Shown: piece by piece, positions 21,550-32,400 of the stretch | Layout of the letters: each line of letters opens with the position of its first letter | Numbering within the stretch: position 1 is the first letter of the stretch | Assembly (NCBI GenBank): GCA_036925085.1 | Contig: JAUPFP010000018.1 | Location: 4,008,885 to 4,072,884 of the forward strand | Length of the DNA stretch: 64,000 bases | Reading direction: 5' to 3' | Origin: Brachycybe producta | Taxonomy: Eukaryota; Arthropoda; Diplopoda; Playtdesmida; Andrognathidae | Translations under genes and position numbers: made by a program | Notes under the pieces: generated by a model | Told to the model about the DNA's origin: nothing | What the model saw: only the letters and a program-made list of their open reading frames with translations | Databases searched by the model: none

Positions 21550-22235
21550 TGTAACACCCTGTAAATCGTGATCCCGCCAAAACCATAGCCTGGGGGGTAA
21601 ACAACTCTCAACCGTCCCTCCCTCCTCTCTGACTCACCTTTCTGACTCATGCCCAAGCGGCGGATTGATACATAAAGGACCATGGTCACTTGGACCTGGT
21701 TACACCTCGCAGGTGTACACAGGTCCAAGGTATAAAAGGACCATGTTCCTCTTTGTTCCTCAGTTCTTTCCTTTGCCTGTTTTTGAGATAAATTCCAAAT
21801 CATGGGCCTGAGGATTCACCGTTAGTATTTTACTATTCACCCTTGTATCTGTACTTCTTACAAGGAATGAATAAAAGTGTTGTAACAAGAAGTAGCGTTG
21901 TCTTTATGTTTATGTAAATAACTTCTCTTCAGAGGCCGGAGGTTTCATAGGGCAGGAGCTATACGATTCTCAGCAGCTACAACATCTTCTCTAGTCGGAA
22001 TACCGATGGAGAAGATGTATATCAGCATCAACCGGAAGAGAGAGAGATGGCCGCCACTCTCCTGCATCGATTTCACCCCCATGCAGAAGAGTGACTACAA
22101 TCTATCTCCATCCAGCTCTCTCTACAGCTCGGATCTTCTCTGTGCAGGTGTCATACTGCTCAGAGAAAAAACGAAAAATAGAAAATGTCATCTAAAGGTT
22201 GGTAATAAAATATTGGTTGATGTCAAAAGCTCACA
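21550..22235 (+). repeat. 5' LTR
   Basis: Starts TGTAACACCCTG and ends AAGCTCACA. It contains the TATA box TATAAAA (21731-21737) and AATAAA (21870-21875), giving U3, R and U5 order. Confidence 0.9.
21689..21737 (+). promoter_or_regulatory. Hairpin next to the LTR TATA box
   Basis: CTTGGACCT (21689-21697) pairs with AGGTCCAAG (21721-21729), and inside it TACACCT pairs with AGGTGTA. TATAAAA begins two bases after the hairpin. Versions of this arrangement are recognisable in the LTRs at 35335-35385 and, on the minus strand, at 42905-42960. Confidence 0.6.
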
Positions 22236-22237
22236 TT

Positions 22238-22253
22238 TGGTGGAGGTGCGGGG
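22238..22253 (+). promoter_or_regulatory. Primer-binding site, tRNA-Ala type
   Basis: TGGTGGAGGTGCGGGG lies two bases after the 5' LTR. It is complementary to the 3' acceptor end expected for a eukaryotic tRNA-Ala (ending CACCTCCACCA). This is where minus-strand cDNA synthesis would start. The isoacceptor assignment is from general knowledge of tRNA ends. Confidence 0.65.
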
Positions 22254-22339
22254 TATAGCTCCATCTGCCTTCTCCGACCTGTAAACAGAAGCCGTCCTTT
22301 GTCCTAAGTCTCGTGATTGTGCCCCACGAGGCTTCGTCC

Positions 22340-22720
22340 GTCCTTTCTATGTTGGAGCCACGTATGGAGACCCTCGATAGCGTCAAAGTCAACCGCGTGG
22401 CGCCTGTCTGTAAAACCGCGTATGGAGACCCTCGATCACGTCAAAGTCAACCGCGCGGCGTCCTTTGTGTTGGAACCACGTGTGGAGACCCTCGATCACG
22501 TCAAAGTCGACCACGTGGCGCCGTTTGTAAAACCGCGTATGGAGGCCCTCGATCACGTCAAAGCCAACCGCATGGCGTCCTTTGTGTTGGAACCACGTAT
22601 GGAGGCCCTCGATAGCGTCAAAGCCAACCGCGTGGCGCCTTTTTATGTTGGGACCATGTATGGAGGCCCTCGATCACGTCAAAGCCAACCGCATGGTACC
22701 GTTTTTGTGGAATCGCGAAA
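22340..22720 (+). repeat. ~60-bp minisatellite in the LTR element leader
   Basis: About six units carry CACGTCAAAG-CAACCGC-TGGCG and GTATGGAG-CCCTCGAT, alternating two spacer types (GTTGGAACCACG and GTAAAACCGCG). Open frames across it in several phases (22313-22778) are by-products of the repeat. Confidence 0.8.
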
Positions 22721-25687
22721 GAGACTTGTGGCTACACACACCACGTGTCGACCGCGCGATTCTGTGTCCTGTCCTTAGAGACACATGTTAAAGGAACTGC
22801 TGCATCGACATCCATCAAGCACGTGGGCAACACCTTGGTAGTAGTTCTTTGACACATGTGTTTCCGTCCGTGTTTTTGTATTTTATGTTTCCATTATCAT
22901 CACCCACTTTCACCTTTGTTCTTCTTTAATTTTCAAAGTGAAACCCACACCACGTGGGCAACACTTTAAACACATTCTTTTTACTCTCCGAGAGGAGTTT
23001 GCAGTCTCATTATGAGATGAGCAAACAAATCTCATCTACTAATCTATCCACCTATTAATAGGCTTTTAAAAGGACGTGTGTGTCTTTTAAAATGTCCTAT
23101 TATCTTCACTCTTCATCTTTAATTTTCAAGCAAGATTCTCCCTAACTCTATCTCATTGTTAGGGGGCTTACAAGCTTAAAACACACTTTTTCTAGCCACG
23201 TGGGACTTTCTTGTCCCCCCTTTTCTTTGTTCTTTGTTTTTACACTTGTGTTTCCCTTGGGACCCTCTATGTCCCAAGTCATGTCCTTCAGTTTCTTCAT
23301 CATCATCACCTCAATGCATCATCACATGAACTTTCTCCATTGGACAGCACTGAAGCCCGGCCGCCATCTTGGATCGACCGGACACTCTTCAAAAAGCGCC
23401 AACGGAGCGGTTTTTCGCTCCATGTGACTCATTGTTGTACCTTCTCTCATCTTTTTGTGTCCTCTTCTCTTCTCTTCTCTTCCAGAGGGTTGCACTCACG
23501 CGCCCCCTGGCGGAGTTCCTCTTGTTAGAGAAAACTTCTCTTTTTCTTTGAATTTTCTCTCTTTTTGTGTCTTTCTCCTGGCCACCATAAAAACGTGCCC
23601 CGGAGGAACTTTTCAATCATCAATTTTTGGACATTGTAATAAACTGACCGGAAGTGGCCACCACAGCGCCACCTACGGACTTCTTCATTCTACTCAACAT
23701 AGTCCCTCATTGGGCACTGACTCTGTCTTTTTCATCCAGAGCCATCCAGCAGTGAGGACTCAAAATTTCTACAGTCTGAACATTTCTTCTGGTTCACCAA
23801 GCATTTAGCTTGTTGAACACACTTCCATTTCTACACTGTTTTACTTTTAATAAAACTAAATTAAAACTTTTGATGTGCGGGCACCGCACCTAAGTTTTAA
23901 ACTTTCAAAGTAAAACAGCTTTCTTTTCTTGCTTCTTTGGAGAGTTCAGCCATCTTGAACTTCTCCTTTGTTTGTGCATTTAAAAAGTTCAGCCATCTTG
24001 AACTTTTTGTTCTTTGTGCGTTCTTTACACACACACTCTTCATTCTTGTTTCCAAGTAAAACTAAAAGTGCGGGCACCGCGCTCTAGCTTTACTCTTCGT
24101 ATTGCTTGCCTCTTCGTCAGGCAACTGCAATACACTTTCATTTCTAATTCACTTTCCGCAGTGCAATTTCGATTGGGTGGTGCACCACGCTCGGGATTGT
24201 ATTGTACCTCTGCTGTTTCTCTATTGAGGCTTTTTGGAATTCTCGCAACCTCCACGTGGTCGCCAAATACCACGTGTCGAGAGAGATCCTTCTAAAATCT
24301 GACACTCAATAGAGAACTCACGACGCTACACCAGTTGGGAACCAAAACTCGTCACACGCCCAACTGAGAACACGATCAACACGATACAACCATCACCACA
24401 CTAACGGAGTGAACGGCCACTTCGTTATACACGTCACCAGCTTAGGTAATCTATCGTTACTCAGTGTATAAGAGTACGATAGTGTCGGTTGCCGACAAGC
24501 ACTAAATTACCGACGCACAGTGACAACACCGACCTACAAACTGAACGAGTCCCATCATACTGGAACCGAAAAGTATAGCTCAGAGTGTACTCGAGAACCC
24601 TCGGAGCTGCACACAACGACTTGGACTTCGCCGGACTCGTTCATCATCGCACATTCACAGGACGTTCAAAAGAAAAATCAAGAGCCATAAAAGGGTCAGC
24701 AAAAGAAAAACACCGTGCTCCCCTTTATTATGGACGGACGTCATTGACCATGCTGTTGACAGTAGAAGGATAGAAACTTCAAAGAGACAATTGCTCTGGG
24801 GGCCAGACCAATGCACTGGGACTTCAAAGAAAAAAAACAAACAACAAAAACTGCTGGCCATAAACAAATAAAAAAGGAAGAAAATCAGTTTTGAGGATTT
24901 TGTGAGAGCGGACACCTTCAATTAAAAAATAAAATTGAAGAACCTGTCACCCTCTCAATTAAGATCGAATTGTGGGACACCAACTCCTGTCCCACTCCCC
25001 CCTAAAAATAATAACAAACAGCAAGGTACATTAGTAACCTTGCTGACCTATTCTTTCCAAAAAAGGCATTAAGGAAAAGAAGGGGAGAAAGTTAATGGGC
25101 AACTTCACACCTCGGTGTGAAATAAAATAACGGCCCTTCTCCCTCGAGATTCCTTAGTCCTTTTGTTTATCTAAAAATAATAAACAGGACCGACTCTGAT
25201 AAGAATTAGATCAACACCTCTCACATCTAATGTCGGTGGGACAACCCCCACCCCCAATAAAGTCGTGAAGAAACCAATTAGAGTAAGGTGTCTTATTCAA
25301 AAAGGGGCCGGCCCTTCTAACTTTTAAAATTAAATAAGAAAAATGACCAAACTTGGTCAATTACCACTCGATTTGCTCTCTTCAAAGAAGCACTCGTTTT
25401 TGTTCATCTCTTTATGCTCGATCTTCTGCAATCCTCAAATCTTCAATCTACTTCTGTGCCAAGTTCCAAATTTTAATTTCGAACTTCTTCAGTTTTTGTT
25501 GTCAATCCAAAGCTTGAGTGCCACCTTCAAGCCTTTGAACTCACATGCAGTGCATCAGACTTCAGAACTTTTTGGATCTCTTGGAATAATAACAGAGTGA
25601 TCGGGGACCGATTTCTGTTCTTATTTGGAAGTAATCACCAGCAGCGGGACTTTTGAAAAAGTAAGAACTTTTAAACTCTTAAGAAAT
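22721..25687 (+). other. Long leader of the LTR element, no gene recognised
   Basis: About 3 kb with short frames only. It contains pyrimidine-rich tracts (23440-23580) and repeated phrases such as GTGCGGGCACCGC (about 23875 and 24070) and AGTTCAGCCATCTTGAACTT (about 23945 and 23987). No RT, protease or known RNA is visible. A packaging or dimerisation role is conceivable but not shown. Confidence 0.4.
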
Positions 25688-27865
25688 ATGCCAGGTAGAG
25701 GCTCATGGAGAGGAGGCAGAATGATGTCTGCCTCTTCTAGTGAAGATGAGACGGAGAGTGGAACGGCGGGGACCGCTGAACCCCTCTCTCAATCTACCTG
25801 CCAGCTACAAAGGACGGGCGCCGCCAGTGCGCCAATAACGAGAAGAGAGTCGCCAAACATAATAGATAGGCGCCGCACCTCCTCCGAACCGGAGAATTTC
25901 CACCGGCGTGGGGAGAAGCGCCTAAAAGCAAGCTTCAAGCGACCTGCCAATGTCGGGCGCGAAGGGAAGCCTGCTGCTCCAAGCAGCATCGTCCCCTTCG
26001 ACGTCACGACATCAAAACACTACTGGGAGGAGCGGGAAGACCGCATCGATATCAACATCATGGCATGGGGGGTTAACCAGGCGTTCCGCGATAGCATCGC
26101 GCCTGGTCAACCCATTCCGGGTGGAGCTGAAGCAAGAGGGAAGCGTGGGGGAGGCGGATCTGTGCCTTCCCCCCTCGAAGACCTCCACTTGGAGCTGCAG
26201 AGGGAGGCTGCCCTTCGTCAGGCAGCCAGAGATAAAAAGGAAGGGGAGGACAATCTAGCGTACCTCCGTGCGGTTTGCGCCCGCCTTGTCGAGCTGGGCT
26301 TACCATGTACGGCGCAACTCCCGAAGGAGGAGCTCCTGCGAATCGAGGCCCGACTCCAAGAAACCGCCCGAGTTACGTCGTCAGCTACGTCATCATCTCC
26401 ATCCTCAAACTCGCCAGCAACCCTGACAACTGGCCTCTCCACATCTCCTTCTCCACCCATAATGCCACCAGAGCCTTTCCAACACTGCTCACCGGTGCCG
26501 TCAATCACTCCGCCGCCTCCTCCTCATACACCATTATCATCACCACCAACTTCCCGATGTGCCACGCCTCCACGCAGCGAGGCCGCCACACCAACTCCGA
26601 CTCCAAAGTTACCTTCCATAGTGGTGGTCCCCCAACCTGTTCGTGTTCAGGTTCCCACTGGGGCTCGCCCCAAGGAGCCTCAACAGTCCTACAGGGGCCA
26701 CCACTCTTCTCGAGACTCTCTTCAACGGCCACAGCCACGTCGCTCTTCGCCACGTGGTTCCCATCCTTCGCCCCGACGCCGACCCGACGGAAGAAGTCAG
26801 CAGGAACAACGTGGTTCCTCTGGACGCGGCCTTCCACCGCGTAATAACTTCGACCCAAGGGTCAGGCAAGATCTACAGGATCACCGAGTCCGACTGGACC
26901 GCGACCATCGCTATGAAACTCGGGGCCCACCTAATCGGGTCCCGCCTCGCTCCCCTCCTCCGCCACCTCCGGGCCGCCCTTCTGGACGACCTACGCCTAC
27001 ACCTTTGATGCCGCCACCTTCCGCCGAGCGTGCCGCGTTCTTGAAAAAACAGAAGGCCATCACAAACCTTCTGCAAGACGTCATGCAACAGGGAGGTGAC
27101 CCCATGGAAGCACTGGGCCGTGCACCAGGAAGTGCCAAGCCACTGGAGGCGCTGAGCAGGAAGTCAGCATCAAAGCGACTACGTCAGCGGGTCCGCGATA
27201 TGGCCCGGTCCGCCTTACGCCATGCCAGGCCTATCGCGGGCGCATCAGTTTCTCTGGAACCTGCGGCTCCAACACCAGCCCGACCAGCCGCACCGCCCAC
27301 TGTACCCCATGCCGGGGCTACTCTGGGGCGGTTACCGCTGGATCGTCCGTTCCGTGCAGCCACCTCCGGCGAGAGGTTGCTCAACAATCGGTGGGTCACT
27401 TGGCAGCGCGAAGTGCGCTCTGCCAATACCCTTTACGTAGGACACTTCTCTTTGGAGGAAGGGTTCCCCCGTCTGGACCTCCCTCCCCGGGAGCGATATG
27501 TCGTGGGACTCTCCCGCCTAACAAGTGTCCTCGTCACCATCGTCTTCCCAAGAAGACGGATTGTTGAAACCATCAGTTTCGCCGGAGATGCCATCGATGA
27601 AGCCACGGAAGCCCTTTTGGGAGCTTTCGTCAACTCCGTCTTTGGACTGCCAGCTGGACAGACGTTCCGCACCAGTCGTCACTACATTCCGGAACCGGAT
27701 CCTCGTTACCGAATCGCCATCTTGTGGGACGCCGCTTGGGCTACACTGTACAACAAGCGGTCCTCCCGTAAGATTATCGGGGACCGGGATATCTTCAATA
27801 TCTTCCACCGGGATCTACCTGACGACCAGGGACAATGGCTGTCTGCCGCATCCAGCTACCGATGA
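25688..27865 (+). CDS. Orphan 725-residue protein of the LTR retrotransposon
   Basis: This is the only long intact frame of the element, in the position of gag. I chose the first ATG (25688, MPGRGSWRGGRMMSASSSED); the frame is open upstream to 25625 but has no ATG there. Order: an Arg/Gly/Ser-rich N-terminus; a charged, probably helical stretch at about residues 164-230 (LHLELQREAALRQAARDKKE); a long Pro/Ser/Thr- and Arg-rich low-complexity middle (about 231-430); a short helical block with LLQDVMQQGGDPMEALG; a basic block; and an ordered-looking C-terminus (about 550-725) with RYVVGLSRLTSVLVTIVFP and PRYRIAILWDAAWATLYNKR. There is no CCHC knuckle, protease or RT motif. Its base composition is much richer in GC than the rest of the window. 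It may be a divergent Gag or a captured host or viral gene. No function can be assigned. Confidence 0.7.
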   Translation: MPGRGSWRGGRMMSASSSEDETESGTAGTAEPLSQSTCQLQRTGAASAPITRRESPNIIDRRRTSSEPENFHRRGEKRLKASFKRPANVGREGKPAAPSSIVPFDVTTSKHYWEEREDRIDINIMAWGVNQAFRDSIAPGQPIPGGAEARGKRGGGGSVPSPLEDLHLELQREAALRQAARDKKEGEDNLAYLRAVCARLVELGLPCTAQLPKEELLRIEARLQETARVTSSATSSSPSSNSPATLTTGLSTSPSPPIMPPEPFQHCSPVPSITPPPPPHTPLSSPPTSRCATPPRSEAATPTPTPKLPSIVVVPQPVRVQVPTGARPKEPQQSYRGHHSSRDSLQRPQPRRSSPRGSHPSPRRRPDGRSQQEQRGSSGRGLPPRNNFDPRVRQDLQDHRVRLDRDHRYETRGPPNRVPPRSPPPPPPGRPSGRPTPTPLMPPPSAERAAFLKKQKAITNLLQDVMQQGGDPMEALGRAPGSAKPLEALSRKSASKRLRQRVRDMARSALRHARPIAGASVSLEPAAPTPARPAAPPTVPHAGATLGRLPLDRPFRAATSGERLLNNRWVTWQREVRSANTLYVGHFSLEEGFPRLDLPPRERYVVGLSRLTSVLVTIVFPRRRIVETISFAGDAIDEATEALLGAFVNSVFGLPAGQTFRTSRHYIPEPDPRYRIAILWDAAWATLYNKRSSRKIIGDRDIFNIFHRDLPDDQGQWLSAASSYR

Positions 27866-28268
27866 GGCCAGGTCCGGCGGGATTACCCCCCCGTACGGTT
27901 CATGGACCCAGGATCCTCCCCACCCTCCGCAGCAGGGATAGCTGCGCGCCACATGTACTCATGTGGTTGCCACCCATCCGGGTGGCAGTATCGAAAAAAT
28001 TTATAAAAAATAAAATACGTTGCAACTGTCCTGTTTCTTTAAAATTTCAATAGCGGCTCGCCACTCAGCGAGCATTAATTATCTTTGTTTTATGCTTTCA
28101 GCCTTTTTCAATTTTTAGGGGCGCTGACACTTCGGTGCCAGTGCCTTTCCATAACCACCTCTGTACACGGTAAGTCCTCAGCCACCCATGTCTCCCCGCT
28201 GCGTAACTTGAAAACCTTCCACCCTTGGCTGGAGTACGAGGACGTACTCCAAGCAAAGTTGGAGGGTA
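27866..28268 (+). other. 3' untranslated part of the LTR element
   Basis: No further gene is seen. The segment ends CAAAGTTGGAGGGTA directly before the 3' LTR; the purine-rich TTGGAGGG is a weak candidate polypurine tract. Confidence 0.4.
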
Positions 28269-28954
28269 TGTAACACCCTGTAAATCGTGATCCCGCCAAA
28301 ACCATAGCCTGGGGGGTAAACAACTCTCAACCGTCCCTCCCTCCTCTCTGACTCACCTTTCTGACTCATGCCCAAGCGGCGGATTGATACATAAAGGACC
28401 ATGGTCACTTGGACCTGGTTACACCTCGCAGGTGTACACAGGTCCAAGGTATAAAAGGACCATGTTCCTCTTTGTTCCTCAGTTCTTTCCTTTGCCTGTT
28501 TTTGAGATAAATTCCAAATCATGGGCCTGAGGATTCACCGTTAGTATTTTACTATTCACCCTTGTATCTGTACTTCTTACAAGGAATGAATAAAAGTGTT
28601 GTAACAAGAAGTAGCGTTGTCTTTATGTTTATGTAAATAACTTCTCTTCAGAGGCCGGAGGTTTCATAGGGCAGGAGCTATACGATTCTCAGCAGCTACA
28701 ACATCTTCTCTAGTCGGAATACCGATGGAGAAGATGTATATCAGCATCAACCGGAAGAGAGAGAGATGGCCGCCACTCTCCTGCATCGATTTCACCCCCA
28801 TGCAGAAGAGTGACTACAATCTATCTCCATCCAGCTCTCTCTAAAGCTCGGATCTTCTCTGTGCAGGTGTCATACTGCTCAGAGAAGAAACGAAAAGTAG
28901 AAAATGTCATCTAAAGGTTGGTAATAAAATATTGGTTGATGTCAAAAGCTCACA
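28269..28954 (+). repeat. 3' LTR
   Basis: Same length as the 5' LTR with about three differences (CTCTAAAGCTC for CTCTACAGCTC, and two changes near GAGAAGAAACGAAAAGTAG). The near identity implies very recent insertion. Confidence 0.9.
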
Positions 28955-30350
28955 CATGATGTATGGTGCTATATTTAAAAAAATATTGCGAATTTGTTTG
29001 GCTCACTTTGCTTGCCACTAAAATAAATATATATACTCTATATTGGAAGGGTAACAAAGTGACGATGCCGGTTATTGCCGACCTATAATTTTTTAGCCAG
29101 TACGTGCCTGAATACTAGCGGCGGCAGCGACTAATGGTGTTTATACCATTCATACTTATCAATGCTATGCAGCTATTGTGGCAACCTGGTCTGCTCAATT
29201 TTAATTTTTTTGATTGAGCAGACGAATTCCCTATGGTGGTCTACCAGACAGCTACAGTAGGCTGTTGGGACGGACGCCATTTTGGTGCCAGCAGGCCTCT
29301 CACCATGAAGTCTATGGGTGAGAGGTCAGATGTGACCTCTGTCCCCTCCAGGAGGAGTTGCCTAGAGGTTTCCTGTGGCCTGGTCAGCCACAGGATCTGG
29401 GCAGTTGGTTGTAGGCTGTGGATGTGACCAGACCTGTGGGTGGAGGTCAGGGTGACCTCCACTGTCCGGCATTTGGGTCTTTGCTTTTGTTTTTGCCTTT
29501 GGCCTTTTACTTTGTATAAAGTGCTTCTGGGCTGGTCAAACGGGCCAGCCCTTTTCTGTAAATAACGTCATATAATCATCAATCGCCGTAAGTGTAATTA
29601 AACACATTTATTGCATCTTACTTTGTGTGTCGTGTTTTTCTTGGGAGTTTACCGCGGGAGGGTGGGTTGCCGGGCTGGGTTCAATGCCACCGTCCACCTC
29701 CGGCCTCTTTCGGCCGGTATATCGTGTCGGCTTGCGGTGAAACAGGAGTTCCACCGCGATATTCTTGGAGAGGCAGCGTTTTACCGTCGTGTATCACCGT
29801 CGAGGGAAGCTCCGCGCCAACACCACCCAAGGGGTGCACCGTGGGAGAGGCGGCTGCGGGTACGGTCCCATCCCCGTCGTCGGAGCTCTGTCACCGGTAA
29901 GTAAGGGCGTTTTGCGTTTTTATTTACCGCGCATTGTAACGGTCCGGCGGGACGTTACACTAGGTTGCACATATCGATATATCGAATATATTATCGTTTC
30001 GTTCGTATGGTAGTTTTTGTAACAAAAGCAACCAAAAAATAATTGAATTCGGCAGCCGCCAGTCCCATGCCAGCGGCGAGTGGCAGCGGTTAAAAAAAAA
30101 GGCCAGGTGGCAAGCGGCAGCATTTACAGCTTCAAAAACACTGGTGGCGGCATTTTCGCCTCTATGCCACACAGCTCTACACATGGCTCCCAAGTTTATT
30201 GAAAAGATGTATTGAGTTTAATATGAGTAGGCAATACATGTATTTCATTAAGGAATTATGGAAATGTGAGGTGACAACACTTGCCACTAAATAAAGGGGG
30301 CGACTAGTTTTTAGAAATTTAAAATGTCGTTGTTTGGTGAGTCACAAGAT
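28955..30350 (+). repeat. Segmental duplication copy A, right part
   Basis: Collinear with 41824-42325 (GTAACAAAGTGACGATGCCG, TACTAGCGGCGGCAGCGACT, CACATATCGATATATCGAAT, GCCGCCAGTCCCATGCCAGC), interrupted by a solo LTR at 29177-29959. No gene is seen. Confidence 0.8.
29177..29959 (+). mobile_element. Solo LTR (family 1)
   Basis: Starts TGTGGCAACCTGG, ends GGGACGTTACA, 783 bp, closely related to 4646-5438. Flanks are CTAT (29173-29176) and CTAG (29960-29963), a 4-bp TSD with one change. The empty counterpart is at about 41972 in copy B. Confidence 0.85.
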
Positions 30351-30766
30351 TTGGTATAGAATTCAACTGGGACACATTTTAAGTCCCGTCTAGGTCTCAT
30401 AAAACCTTTGTGCCGACCCTAATTTATTTTTTTAACAATCACACGAGAACAAACTCCCAGAACTAGCATTAGCCCAGTGGTATTTGCAGTGAGCATGCGC
30501 ATTGCCATCTTATAGTTTTATATAGAAAAGTGATTGCAGATTTGCATTAGCAGCGCTATCTATTGATCACCAATGGGAACTGCCGATGAGACATTCACTA
30601 CAGGAGCCCTAGGAAGTCGCCGAAAATTAACAAAATTAAATTAAAATTAATAAAATTAAATTAATTTGGCGTTTTTTGTGCACAGGTCTCAATATAGTGA
30701 GATACTATTGATAAATATATTACTTACATGTAGGTTTGGTTAGTTTAGGTACAGTTACCTAACCTA
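30351..30766. other. No feature seen
   Basis: AT-rich sequence with short AATTAAATTAA-type tracts near 30630-30665 that leads into the minisatellite. Confidence 0.4.
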
Positions 30767-31157
30767 ACCTAAGTCAATGTATTGAGATACTAAGTCAATG
30801 TATTGCGATACTAAGTCAATATATAGAGAAACTAAGTCAATATATAGAGAAACTAAGTCAATATATAGAGAAACTAAGTCAATATATAGAGAAACTAAGT
30901 CAATATATGGAGATACTAAGTCAATATATGGAGATACTAAGTCAATACATGGAGAAACTAAGTCAATACATGGAGATACTAAGTCAATATATGGAGATAC
31001 TAAGTCAATACATGGAGATACTAAGTCAATACATGGAGATACTACGTCAATATATGGAGATACTACGTCAATATATGGAGATACTACGTCAATATATGGA
31101 GATACTACGTCAATATATGGAGATACAAAGTCAATATATGGAGATACCAAGTCAACG
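30767..31157. repeat. 21-bp minisatellite, about 18 copies
   Basis: The unit is CTAAGTCAATATATGGAGATA with graded variants (ATGTATTGCG, ATATAGAGAA, TACATGGAGA, CTACGTCA). Because 21 is a multiple of 3 and the unit lacks stops, both strands are open (for example 30798-31172 plus, 30764-31150 minus). Those frames are not genes. Confidence 0.95.
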
Positions 31158-31184
31158 ACAACGAAAGGTTAAATATAATTTTGA

Positions 31185-32400
31185 CATTAAGGGACTGCAT
31201 CGCAAAATTACTTCAATAAATCTTCACAAAGAGTACTGGTACTGTTTTTCAATTCAGCCATTAGAACCATGTTAAAATCCACACAGTCGCGCCACAATAT
31301 GTTTATTTTTCATATTTAAAGTTGTCCAATATTAAGTTTTCAAAATGCAATGTGCACCTTAAATATATGCTGATCAAGTGATAGAATCTTAGACTATTAC
31401 TTTACTGGACTGGCAACTCCCGAAATTTTGTGTTTGACAGTTTTGCATCGTTGTTTTCCAAGTGTCGCCTCTAGCTGGACTATGGTATATGAACTTGATA
31501 GTAAAAGTCAAGTTTTGGACGAGTTCATTTTGTAGTTATTTAGGGTGTATTTTTATATATTAGTATAAAAAGTATGGCCATGAAGAACTACATTGGCAAT
31601 TAGAAATCGGGAGGGACGAACAGAAGTTAGCTCCACCCTTCTTATGACGAACGCATCTTCTAAATGGTTGGTTATGTACTATGACGTCATATCAATCAAC
31701 ATCGAACCACACACAAAAAAAACAGATTTTCACTCCGATTTTCTGTAAAAAATAATGCACCAGACGGAGCTGGCATCACTTTTGCCTAAGAACATGCATT
31801 CAACGCATTAACATAGAGAAGATAGGGAGTTGCCAGTCCAGTAAAGTAATAGTCTAAGATAGAATGACAAAAAATTGGTAAGTGCGGTTATATTTTTAAA
31901 AACTGTTTCAAAATCACGAATTTCTAAGAGTACGAGTACGCGCGCTCATAAGAAAAAAACATCCATGTTGATAAAAATACCTAAAATAAATTTAAAAAAA
32001 ACAGAAAAAAACATCCAATGTTGATAAAAATACCTAAACGAAATGTGGTTTACGTGTGTGTTAATGGATGTTTTTTTCTTATTTGGGCGTACTCAATGGA
32101 ATTTAACATAAGAGTTAGAAATTCGCGATTTTGAAATACTTTTTAAAAATCTAACCACACTTACCAATTTTTTGTCATTATATCACTCGATCAGCATATA
32201 TTTAAGGTGCATATTGCACTTTGAAAACTTGATATTGGACAAAGTTTAAATATGAAAAATAAACATATTGCTGCGACTGTGTATTTTAAAAATTAACATA
32301 AAAAATGGTAATTTTTAAAATACACAGTCGCGACGGCAATATGTTTATCTTTTATATTTAAAGTTGTCCAATATTAATATTGGGTCTATGGGCTCAATAG
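31185..32400. repeat. Long fold-back repeat, family D
   Basis: The left arm (31185-31387 continued at 31866-31990) and inverted right arm (32080-32400) share AAAGTTGTCCAATATTAAG, CAATGTGCACCTTAAATATA and TTGGTAAGTGCGGTTATA. A 471-bp element has inserted in the left arm. Further copies are at 44860, 59385, 61400 and 62268. Confidence 0.75.
31388..31858. mobile_element. 471-bp TIR element with 7-bp TSD
   Basis: Perfect 34-bp inverted ends start CTTAGACTATTACTTTACTG. They are flanked by ATAGAAT on both sides (31381-31387, 31859-31865). The uninterrupted fold-back copies at 45050 and 62815 (GTGATAGAAT-AC) show the empty site. It contains a nested Mutator-like MITE family A fragment (31592-31712). 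No coding capacity. The superfamily is not assigned; a 7-bp TSD is uncommon. Confidence 0.85.

Larger units (their letters stand above)
21550..28954 (+). mobile_element. Young non-autonomous LTR retrotransposon, 7.4 kb
   Basis: Two 686-bp LTRs (21550-22235, 28269-28954) differ at only about three positions by my reading. They are flanked by 4-bp duplications CATG (21546-21549, 28955-28958). The unoccupied CATG is seen at 41824-41827. A primer-binding site follows the 5' LTR. The interior has a 3.4-kb leader with a minisatellite and one long ORF, and no protease, RT, RNase H or integrase. It must therefore have moved with enzymes from another element. LTRs of the same family occur at 34436, 42561 (minus) and, more diverged, 48808. 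Confidence 0.9.

Noticed and set aside
22238-22262. tRNA gene
   Set aside because: Only the complement of a tRNA 3' end is present; no cloverleaf, so it is a primer-binding site.
22313-22778. Overlapping 69-153 codon frames
   Set aside because: They arise from the ~60-bp minisatellite in the LTR element leader and change frame along the array.
25625-25687. Upstream extension of the orphan ORF
   Set aside because: The extension has no ATG; it starts at TTG, so the first ATG at 25688 is preferred.
26275-27138. Several 100-189 codon frames overlapping the 725-residue ORF
   Set aside because: Shadows of a GC-rich coding region in other frames; the main frame is longest and continuous.
30764-31172. 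124-128 codon frames on both strands
   Set aside because: They are by-products of a stop-free 21-bp tandem repeat; no start context, splice site or conservation.
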